NCBI GenBank assembly: GCA_963576565.1
Contig: OY755047.1
Span: 868,001 to 932,000, forward strand
Direction: 5' to 3'
Length of the DNA stretch: 64,000 bases
Origin: Aspidapion aeneum
Taxonomy: Eukaryota; Arthropoda; Insecta; Coleoptera; Brentidae
The position numbers and the translations under genes are program-made. Positions 56,323-64,000 of the stretch are shown in pieces. Each line of letters opens with the position of its first letter. Within the stretch, counting starts at the first letter, position 1. The notes under the pieces were generated by a model. It worked only from the letters and a program-made list of their open reading frames with translations, was not told the DNA's origin and made no database searches.

Positions 56323-57662
56323 TGTATAAATCAAATCAAATCCAATTATGCTTTATTGTCAAAAAAGTAGAGTTTTACAGACAAAGCTAAAAATGGTCCT
56401 TAATTGTAAATATAAGATAAACACTTGCTTACAAGTCTAAGTTGAGGTACAGAATAGTCATTTAAAATAGTGTAGCAGTCTATAAATTTCGCGATATATA
56501 TATATATATTTTTTTTTTAAATATTTCTCCTATGCAAATATGCTCTCTTTCCACCTATCACACCTATTCACTTACTATTATCGAAATACAACGAAATTCT
56601 TTGACCATTAAATTAAAATATGTTAAAATATGTTAAAACATGTTAAAATATGTTAAAATACGTACAAACATGTTAAAATATGTCAAATCATGTTAAAATA
56701 TGTTAAAACGTCAAAATATGTTAAAAATAAAATATGCTAAAGTTAGATATAAAACACAAGAAACAACAAACAGAACAATCTGATACATACACAAGTAAAA
56801 TAAAAAAATTTAAATGTTTAAATATATTTGTCAATTATCCTATAACTGGTCCTCGAAAAATTCATTAAGACTATAATATGCCTTCTCCAATAGCAAATCT
56901 TTTACCTTAACCCTAAATATTTTTTCCGAGTGAATGCTTTTTAGTCTATTTGGAAGCTTATTAAAAATTTTAATACTGCGGTAGATTATCGAGTTTTGGG
57001 TTAATTGAGACCTAGGAATAGGCAGTGGTATGCTGTTATATTCTTGACTTCTTGTTTGGTAGGTTTGTTCAAATGTGTGATTTTTAAATTTTTTATAAAT
57101 CAGCACCACTGTTTCTAGTATAAAAAGGCAACAAAGAGGTAATATTTTTTCTCTCATAAACAAAGGCCTACAATGATCTCTGATTTTTGCTCCGCAAATA
57201 TATCTGATGCATCTTTTTTGAATTACAAACACAGATCTGAACAAATACTGACTGCAATTCCCCCAAAAGGCTATTCCATAGCGCAAATGAGAATCAACAA
57301 GGGCGTAATAAGTTGTTTTGGCCATTTCACAACCAAGTTCGAAAAATGTTTGTCTAACGGCGTAACTACCTATCGATATTTTTTTATTAAGATAGGGAAT
57401 ATGCGAGGAGAATTTTAACCTTTTGTCTATATACATTCCTAAAAATGTAGTCTTTTCATCCTGAGTTATTCTTTGGTTGGAAACAGTTAGGTCATCAAAA
57501 GAAAATTTAAAACTGAGGACTTTTGTTTTATCTATGTTAAAACAGAGAAAGTTTGCATCACACCACTCTTTAATTCGTTGTATGTCCTCTTGCACTATTT
57601 CTTTTAATATATATAAACTACAAGTAGGTGCACTTGCTACTCTCCCGCAAGTACTTTCCAAA
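56323..57662 (-). mobile_element. Jockey/CR1-like LINE, 3' part
   Basis: Inserted in the Harbinger-like element, minus strand. It ends at 56323 in a (GATTT)n-type tail (aatcaaatcaaatcc on the plus strand). The ORF is listed separately. The 3' UTR includes a 10-bp minisatellite (tgttaaaata) at 56618-56740. Confidence 0.85.
56840..57661 (-). CDS. LINE reverse transcriptase, C-terminal part (273 codons, open)
   Basis: Open frame without defects, 5'-truncated at the element junction, so the first ATG is not the true start. It carries the region after the palm: EWCDANFLCFNIDKTKVLSF (RT motif 6), KTTFLGMYIDKRLKFSSHI (motif 7) and a thumb/C-terminal region AKTTYYALVDSHLRYGIAFWGN and VIQKRCIRYICGAK. 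This Y-x-LVDSHLRYGI-x-FWG pattern is typical of jockey- and CR1-type LINEs. It ends in NEFFEDQL. It has no endonuclease or palm and is therefore not functional alone. Confidence 0.85.
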   Translation of the reverse strand: MESTCGRVASAPTCSLYILKEIVQEDIQRIKEWCDANFLCFNIDKTKVLSFKFSFDDLTVSNQRITQDEKTTFLGMYIDKRLKFSSHIPYLNKKISIGSYAVRQTFFELGCEMAKTTYYALVDSHLRYGIAFWGNCSQYLFRSVFVIQKRCIRYICGAKIRDHCRPLFMREKILPLCCLFILETVVLIYKKFKNHTFEQTYQTRSQEYNSIPLPIPRSQLTQNSIIYRSIKIFNKLPNRLKSIHSEKIFRVKVKDLLLEKAYYSLNEFFEDQL

Positions 57663-57764
57663 AGATGACGGGCCGGCCAGTTTAGTGGCTGTCAGTACTC
57701 TCCAAATGTAAACACATGTCAGCAAGCGTTCTGTGAGAAAGTGTCCACGTTTTTTACAATGAAT

Positions 57765-58027
57765 AAGTGGGATGGAAATCAGATAATTTCCTCTTTAAAC
57801 ATGTATCAAAAATATGAAATTTTGTGAAATATCAAGTTCATCATCAACCTAAGTGGGATGGAAATTATATAATTTCCTTGTTAAACATGTATCAAAAATA
57901 TGAAATTTTGTGAAAGATCAAGTTCATCATCAACCTAAGTGGGATGCAAATCAGATAATTTCCTTTTTAAACATAATAATATATCAAAAATATGAAATTT
58001 TGTGGAATATCAGTTCATCATCAACCT
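57765..58027. repeat. Three tandem copies of an 86-bp unit
   Basis: Units start at about 57765, 57852 and 57939 with aagtgggatg.aaat and share atcaaaaatatgaaattttg and ttcatcatcaacct. They lie inside the Harbinger-like element. Confidence 0.85.
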
Positions 58028-58672
58028 CCGGTAAAAAAACTGAAATAGTATATTTCGGTAGTCTGTATAAATACTGCTAGGAAGCAAAACCATCACCAGT
58101 GGCCAGATAGCGTAATGTGACTTCCAATTTATTTTGGGAGAAATAGGACTGCTCATACACCTTTCCGATTTGGTCAGTTTATGTTAACCTAGTCTTAACA
58201 GTTCTTTAATTTTTGGTATGATAATCTCATGAAATTCCTATAAAACTCGGGTTCTTCAGTTGATATCTCCTTTAAGAGTCGTTCTGATGCAAGTACTTCT
58301 GCGTCTGATCCAATCTCTAACCCAAACTCGTTTTTTCCTAGTTTTCTTGCGTTCTAACTTATTTATTAAAGTATTGGCAATTTCACACATAACAAATTTA
58401 ACATCAGCACGCACTACCGCCATTTTGTTTTTAACTGCTTGGCAAGTAAACTTGAAAAGGTGTAAACACAAAAGTTTAGTGGCTGCCAGTACTTTCCGCC
58501 AGTAAATTCTCCAACAAAGCAAGTTTGGTGGGTGAAAGTACTTTCCGCCAGTAAACTCTCCAAATGTAAACATAGCTTTACAATAATATTAATTCTAATT
58601 TGTTTGAAACTCGTAGACAATGATTGTGTAGAAATAAAATTTCGAACTTCCATTGTCTTTATTTATTTTAAA

Positions 58673-58717
58673 ACACGACGTTTCGGTTAGTAAGTATCTC
58701 TAACCGTTATCAAGTGT
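58673..58717 (-). ncRNA. Hammerhead-like motif with U3-A8
   Basis: Same stems and core as 38192-38236 (TTGATAA, stem II GGTTAG/CTAACC, GAAA, C-GTC). Confidence 0.62.
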
Positions 58718-58781
58718 GAACTAACTACAGTTAGTAAGTATCTCTAACCGTTATCAAGTGTGAACTAACTACAGTTAGTTC

Positions 58782-58826
58782 ACACTTGATAACGGTTAGA
58801 GATACTTACTAACCGAAACGTCGTGT
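58782..58826 (+). ncRNA. Hammerhead-like motif with U3-A8
   Basis: Plus-strand partner of the motif at 58673-58717, with the same core and stems. Confidence 0.62.
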
Positions 58827-59147
58827 TTTAAAATAAATAAAGACAATGGAAGTTCGAAATTTTATTTCTATTAATTCTAAATTACACCACCGAACCGAAC
58901 CACCGTTTTGCCACATATAGGTATCCCATTTTACCCCGTAAGCGGGGCAAAATAGGATAAAGTCAACTTTTTACTAAAATAAAAATAAAAGCATGATAAA
59001 GTTCTAAATCGCTTAAACTGAAAACTAAAACATAAAGATAACATATCTAACCAACTTAATTCCAAATAACGAACCCAATGGTGATCATTTCATAAGCGGG
59101 GTCTACACATAACGTTTTGCCTGACGTTTTACTTGATCAGGTAAAAC

Positions 59148-59800
59148 GGTGGTGGGTGTGCTTTCGGGCTGTTCGGCCGTCGTCGTTGGAAATTCGTTCT
59201 CGACGTTTCGCCATCTCGAGTGGATGGCATCTTCAGGAGATGTTGACTGTTTGTCGGCTTCTCGAAGACTGGTGGTTAGTCTGTCGCGGGCGCAGGTTAT
59301 ATACGCTATGGTGGGCGGGGCGTATATCAGAGCTGGTCGGTGATTGGTCACATTCCCTTGATTCAGTTTTGTTATTGTAAGCGAGCCGTTTAGTGTTTTT
59401 AAGAACCGGTACCCATGTTCTGTTAATTTTAAGAGTTTCTTCAGATCTGTTGAAGTTCTGCTGGTGTTTATGAATTTCGATTGCTTCTCTATAGAGTCTT
59501 GGATAGTATGAAGAGGAGGCGCAGAGAACTTGTGTGTCTTCGAATTTTATTCGGTGGTCTTCATTGTTTAGTGCGTGGTCTGCAACTGCGGATTTTTCCG
59601 TATGTCCGAGTCGACAGTTGGCTTTGTGTTCTTTGATTCTTGTGTTTACGGACCGTTTGGTTGTTCCGATGTAGACACTTCCACAGGTACAGGGAATGCG
59701 GTATACCCCCGAAGAACTTAGTGGGTTCCTTATATCCTTCGCAGATCTGAGGTGGTTCTCGATCTGCTTAGATGGCTTGAAGATCGTAAAACGGATCAGG
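59148..59800 (-). mobile_element. Penelope-like element, GIY-YIG end (second family)
   Basis: Minus strand. At 59710-59400 it reads GVYRIPCTCGSVYIGTTKRS, TRIKEHKANCRLGHTEKSAV, ADHALNN and REAIEIHKHQQNFNR, a GIY-YIG endonuclease C-terminus. This is followed by INRTWVPVLKN and the 3' terminal region with a hammerhead motif. 5'-truncated. The palindromic units at 27554 and 33583 derive from this family. Confidence 0.88.
59198..59240 (-). ncRNA. Hammerhead ribozyme motif, canonical core
   Basis: Same sequence as 33630-33672: CTGAAGA, stem II GCCATC/GATGGC, GAAA, C-GTC, stem I TCTC/GAGA. It sits downstream of the GIY-YIG ORF end. Confidence 0.8.
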
Positions 59801-60023
59801 CAAAAAAAAACCTACGTTTTGCCTGAACTGAACAGGGCTGAAGTCGGACCTGTAAAACGTCAGTTTTAGCGGCATTTCTTGTGGTAGTGCATACAATTTT
59901 AATTCCTTTCGAGTGAAACTTAGAAGTAGGTATACGAAACGCCCGACATTAAAGATAATTTTTTAGGAAATCAAACAGGTTATTGTCTTCCTGCACTAAT
60001 TTTTCATTTGTTTTAAACAAATA

Positions 60024-60067
60024 GTCCCGACATGTTTCGTAAGCAGAAACTTACATCTTCAGGGGAC
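60024..60067 (-). ncRNA. Hammerhead ribozyme motif, canonical core (third family)
   Basis: Minus strand: stem I GTCCC/GGGAC, core CTGAAGA, extra T, stem II GTAAG/CTTAC with loop TTTCTG, GAAA, then CATGTC. Stem III ACATGT is self-complementary. All catalytic core bases are present and stem I is a perfect 5 bp, making this the best-formed hammerhead in the window. No protein-coding Penelope sequence is attached. Confidence 0.82.
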
Positions 60068-60069
60068 AT

Positions 60070-60770
60070 TACCAAACTAAACCAGCACAACATTTTGAAA
60101 AACTGGTAAAAAAACTATGTTTAGCTACTGAAAAGGTTAAGTCATAGACATTTAAAACAAAAAACATTATTGACAAAATCAGCTTCCTCCATGGTGTATC
60201 AAAAACCGATCTAAAAACGTACGTTAAAACTATCAAGTGTGTACGCTGGTCTTTCAACCGTCATACTTGACCTTTTTGATTGACAGGCAAGACGTAAGGT
60301 AAAATGTTATGTCTAGACAGGGCTACAGGACAAATAAGCCTATAAAATTAAGTATCCCATTTTGTCCCGCTCTCCCCTATATGTCTATAACCTGATAAAA
60401 ACTTTATATGTATCTAGGCGCTCATATTTTAATAACTTTATAGGTAGCTCAAAGTATTAAGATAAAACATAAAAATGATTAAATAAAAGTTATATAACAT
60501 CGAAAATCAATATACCAACTACCGTATTAAGTCGTGCCTAGGAAGATAAGTGTAAGTTTGAAGATTAGAAGCACCTTTTTCAAGTTTAAAGCCCTTTTAG
60601 GCTTAAGATAAGCCTGTCACATGACCAGGCTTGTCAGAAATTAAGCCCAAAGTAGACCGGTCTCGATGTGTTTGTTACAATTATTTTTAAGAGGATTATT
60701 ATTCATTAATGAAGAAAAATATAATCTTCAGTATGATCCTTATTCATGCGTTCTTTTTCAAGGAGTTTAT
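60070..60770. other. Upstream stretch, nothing recognised
   Basis: It includes aagtatcccattttgtcccgctc at 60352, similar to tatcccattttaccccg at 58921 (same orientation). No gene was seen. Confidence 0.4.
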
Positions 60771-60774
60771 AGTG

Positions 60775-61320
60775 AAATTTTGATCAAAATCGGACTAGTA
60801 TATCGCGAGATATTCGTGAAGAACTAAAACGATCTGGCAGCGTTGTAGGGTGGTACGCGACAGTGCAACTACTCTTGCGTTGTTGTCAACTCTTTTTTGT
60901 TTTTCATTTGTATCTTCCAAACTATTGGAGCAATTTTGATGAAATTTTCAGGATATATTCGAAATAACCTAAGGAATATTTTAATAAAATATATTTTTAG
61001 AAAATATAATTTTTTAAAAATATTCCTTCAAAAATTTGGCCCATTCTCCTTGAGTATAAGCCTTATTTATCCGCTCTTTTTCCAGGAACAGTAAAATTTT
61101 CATCAAAATCGGAGTAGTATATCTCGAGATATTGGCGAAAAACAAAAACGATCTGGCAGCGTTGTAGGGTGGTACGCGACAGTGCAACTACCCTTCCGTT
61201 GTTGTCAAGTCTTTTTTGTTTTTATTTGTATCTTCCAAACTACTGGACCAATTTTGTTGAGATTTTCAGGATATGTTCTAAAGAATCTAAGGAATATTTT
61301 TTTGCGAAATTAATGTTTAA
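60775..61320. repeat. Tandem pair of a 315-bp repeat
   Basis: 60775-61090 and 61091 to about 61320 share tgatcaaaatcgga-type sequence, gatctggcagcgttgtaggg and tggtacgcgacagtgcaact. The second copy is shorter. Confidence 0.8.
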
Positions 61321-61339
61321 TAAAATATTTTTTTTTTAC

Positions 61340-62500
61340 TTTTCAGATTACTCTTAAATGCAATCAGAGTCACTCGCTTCTAATTGGTCAAGCTTTAACG
61401 TAAGTATAAAATATATCTCAAAAACGCCTTATTTTAATTATATTCAATTAAAAACGAGAAACTGAAAAATTGGTCTCAATTTATGTTATTTTTCTTCGAT
61501 TCAGGTTTTATAAAAATTAAAATTAAATTAAAGCCGAACTCATTTTGATATTTGAGCTATAAAAACGGCATTATACGCCATAGGTTGTCAATAAAATATT
61601 GTATACATTCGAAATACATTAATAGGCCCACCTCCTGGGGCCATTTAAAAATTTCGAAAAATGTAAATTTTTTAATGGTGCCCATTTCTTACAAAAACAC
61701 AGTACTCCCCTTAGAGAATAAACTGGTAGTACGCAGTGCGCCGGTTAATTTTTTTTACCCAACTGCAGCACGGCGAAAGGAAGGGTAATGTTTTTCGATT
61801 GTTGTATGTATGTAAGTATGTTTGTGTCACGCTAGAGGCTAAACGGCTGAACCGATTTTGACAAAAAAGGTGTCGTTGAAATGCTACTGATCTCGAAGGT
61901 GCTATAGGCTATATTTTTTTAAATAGGAATCAACATGGCGGTCTTCAGACGCCATTTTGTCATATGATGTAGGCTTAAGCCATACAAATTATCTAAAAAT
62001 TTCTTTGCTGCTTCTCTAATTTGCTGTAGTTACTTTGTAGTCCTTCCTGCTCCCACCCATCTGCCCTCCTGTCATACCCTCCTCCCTATTCAAAAACCGT
62101 ATTGGCAGATTTTTTTTCTAACACCATTTTACTAGTTCCCACCCCTATTAAACCTAAAAGTTGTAAATAAAAAAATAAAATAAGAAAACACCCAACTGCT
62201 AAATTGACTTGTAACTACTAGTCGCAATTGGGTACAAAATTACCCAATAACCTGATTTATGAAAATACAAAACTGTTAAAGTTAAAACTAAAAGTTGAAG
62301 CATGTCGTACATTATAGGTATACCTATCAATTTTGTACTCAACTTTTTTTTTCTTCTGTCATATTCTATCGAGATTACCACGCAGCATGGTGATAAAATT
62401 CTATTAACCAAAAATCCAATAACATTATTTGAAAATCAAACTAAAACATTACACAAACAAATGTGATTCTATTGTGGATCGACTGCAACGACTGGGCCAG
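61340..62500. other. Upstream stretch, nothing recognised
   Basis: 61795-61870 has gtatgtaagtatgtttgtgtcacgc and ggctgaaccgattttgac, a generic insect repeat phrase. No gene was seen. Confidence 0.4.
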
Positions 62501-64000
62501 CGAGAGGAGCTCCTCCCCAAGCAGCATTTGGACGTCATATTACGTTACCCATACGTTGCTTGCGATAAACGCGACGTCGGGTGCCGACGTCGTTTCGACC
62601 GCCTGACGACCCTCGTTTGCACCTAAATGGGGAATACAAATTCGGGTCGCTACGACGTCAGCATCTGACCTTATAGGTAATAGAGTTTACCAATTAACAA
62701 CGTAATTGTACGTTGGATTTCCGTCACTTAAATTTAGTCGCAAACAGGTAAGTTGCGTTTGGTTTCGTTTCCATTGCCTAGATTACATATAGTTTTTGCT
62801 AAAAAGAATTCCTGTCGAGTAACTAAAATTATACCTGATAAGTAAATATTTTACACTTATTATAAGAAGTCTCATAAAAATGGGTGCATTTTACAAATGA
62901 CAATTATAGTCATGCATGAAAGGGGGTATTACAATATTAATAATTTATATTTTAAAGCAGGAATCCAACAAAAATTTTACAACGAAGGCATGTTTATTGA
63001 TAAATGTGATTAAAATACTTTCAAAAAAAGCAAGCGCTCCTGAAATATGCAAAAATTTACTAAAATATATATTTGTTAAATAGATCTAATTTCTATTATT
63101 TTTTTTATTTTTGTAAAAAAAATATTTTGCTGCCTCACTAAACTCAAATTTGTTAATAATTTTATAATTATTCTTTCATTTCTACTTAAAATTAGAAAAA
63201 GAAAAAGTATTTTATAATGGCCGACAGACGCTAACCTTTTTAAAATGGCGGATTACTGTGTCTGACTTAATGTGAACTAATAATATACCAATTCGGACCG
63301 GGTCTCCACTTTTGGTTGTGAAAGATAACCAAAGAGTCGAAGTCCGACGTCCGGCAAACGTATTTCGTCCCATTAAATTCGGACGTTCGCCCCGCATAAT
63401 TTTGCGTCGGCCTACCAAGGGATTGGAACTCAACGTCCGCTCTTTTTGTACTACAATAGGTAAAGCCCACGGTCCCAAAGCTAACTACCCACCGAAATCA
63501 TTGTTTTATTTTTATTTTTTAGAAATGTTTGTTTTATTATCAAAAATCTAATGGAAATAAAACCCATACCCCACGTGTGGGAAGAGGATGGGGTATTATG
63601 GTTTCCAAAATCCAAAAAATATATAAAACTGCGTCATGTCCTGAAACGTAGCCGTCCTGACCAAAATATCTCTTGACCAAACAAATGCACTTCTTGTTAG
63701 GTTATGGGCGTTATAGGCCATATGAACGGACGTGGAATAGGTCAAGTAAAAGTTACGGAAAATACACCAACCAAACTAAACGCTAGTTTAGGTCTGAGGT
63801 TAGGGTCTTCGCCGGACGTACCCGACGCCGACGTCTGTTGGTCGTTGGACTGGTCAGAGTTTTTGTACGTCGAACAAACGAACGTAAGACCGACGTTGGG
63901 AAATTAATGGTATATTGCGTTGCATTATTTGACGTCGCGAGATCGTTAAAAAAACGGACGTATATTTGATAACGTCGGTTTTGATATGAATGCGACGTCG
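62500..64000. repeat. CG-rich patches dense in the palindrome GACGTC
   Basis: GACGTC occurs at about 62532, 62571, 62585, 62654, 63341, 63829, 63932 and 63993, in CG-richer patches that stand out from the AT-rich surroundings. No ORF here has a recognisable family. The window ends inside the last patch. Confidence 0.5.

Larger units (their letters stand above)
56262..58577. mobile_element. PIF/Harbinger-like element interrupted by a LINE
   Basis: Flanked by TTA (56259-56261, 58578-58580). The ends AGCTACGTTTACATTTGG and the inverse CCAAATGTAAACATAGCT continue inward with gagtttactggcggaaagtac. On the minus strand at 58260-58360 a frame reads KKRVWVRDWIRRRS, like the WVRPWLRRR motif near the start of Harbinger transposases. 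The catalytic domain is missing. A LINE occupies 56323-57662. Confidence 0.8.
58595..58875. mobile_element. Penelope terminal region, inverted pair
   Basis: The minus-sense copy 58598-58717, a partial third motif (58727-58765) and the plus-sense copy 58773-58873 form an inverted repeat with the same terminal sequence as 38100-38240. It directly follows the TTA flank of the Harbinger-like element. Confidence 0.82.

Noticed and set aside
62429..62626. 65-codon ORF in a CG-richer patch
   Set aside because: No recognisable domain, no splice-compatible extension and no neighbouring coding signal; length is within chance expectation.
63212..63551. ORFs on both strands in the same CG-richer stretch
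   Set aside because: Three overlapping frames on both strands with no conserved motif; likely low stop density from base composition.
51200..64000. Search for Notch EGF1-6 exons and signal peptide
   Set aside because: No stretch with EGF cysteine spacing and splice sites was found on either strand; the 5' exons must lie beyond the window.

Overview
This window is AT-rich animal DNA, almost certainly from an insect (a beetle is my best guess; no single feature proves the order). Its backbone is one host gene, the Notch receptor, read on the minus strand. Nineteen consecutive exons (positions 51188 down to 1) join in frame through consensus GT-AG introns. They encode about 1046 codons from the end of EGF repeat 6 to EGF repeat 33 of the 36-repeat extracellular domain. 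I numbered the repeats by comparison with the Drosophila Notch repeat order. The signal peptide and EGF1-6 must lie beyond position 64000. EGF34-36, the LNR and heterodimerisation region, the transmembrane segment and the ankyrin domain lie beyond position 1.

The layout is lopsided. The 3' part (EGF17-33, positions 1-5185) has small introns of 85-1100 bp. From 5186 upward the introns grow to 20.4 kb and are packed with mobile DNA. The mobile DNA includes mariner, pogo/Tigger, PIF/Harbinger, hAT and piggyBac-like elements, P-like remnants, three RTE-type LINE subfamilies, a jockey/CR1-like LINE, Penelope-like retroelements (PLEs) with hammerhead ribozyme motifs, foldback MITEs and several satellites. 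The region above 51.2 kb has no recognisable Notch exon. It reads as more of the same, taken as upstream Notch intron or 5' flank.

Two things stand out. (1) An intact 401-codon tyrosine recombinase gene (10672-11877, minus) sits in an element whose ends are built from inverted GTGCGGAAA-type boxes. One end is a 121-bp imperfect hairpin. A second, non-autonomous copy (about 16812-17211) is inserted into a mariner fragment and has a 121-bp hairpin with the same architecture. The inner stems of the two hairpins differ by four paired, compensatory substitutions, and the bulge and loop motifs are kept. The layout resembles the folded single-strand attC sites of bacterial integrons. (2) Several PLE-derived hammerhead ribozyme motifs are present. 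Two unrelated families carry the double change C3 to U and G8 to A, which would keep the known C3-G8 core pair as U-A.

Other notable structures: a 492-bp intronic satellite with a two-unit higher-order repeat (46150-51000); a 169-bp satellite enclosed by terminal inverted repeats (51340-52765); three copies of a roughly 1-kb element with hairpin ends and a GTCT array; and a chain of insertions within insertions at 24849-28627. Apart from Notch and the tyrosine recombinase, every protein-coding stretch I recognise is a broken transposon gene.
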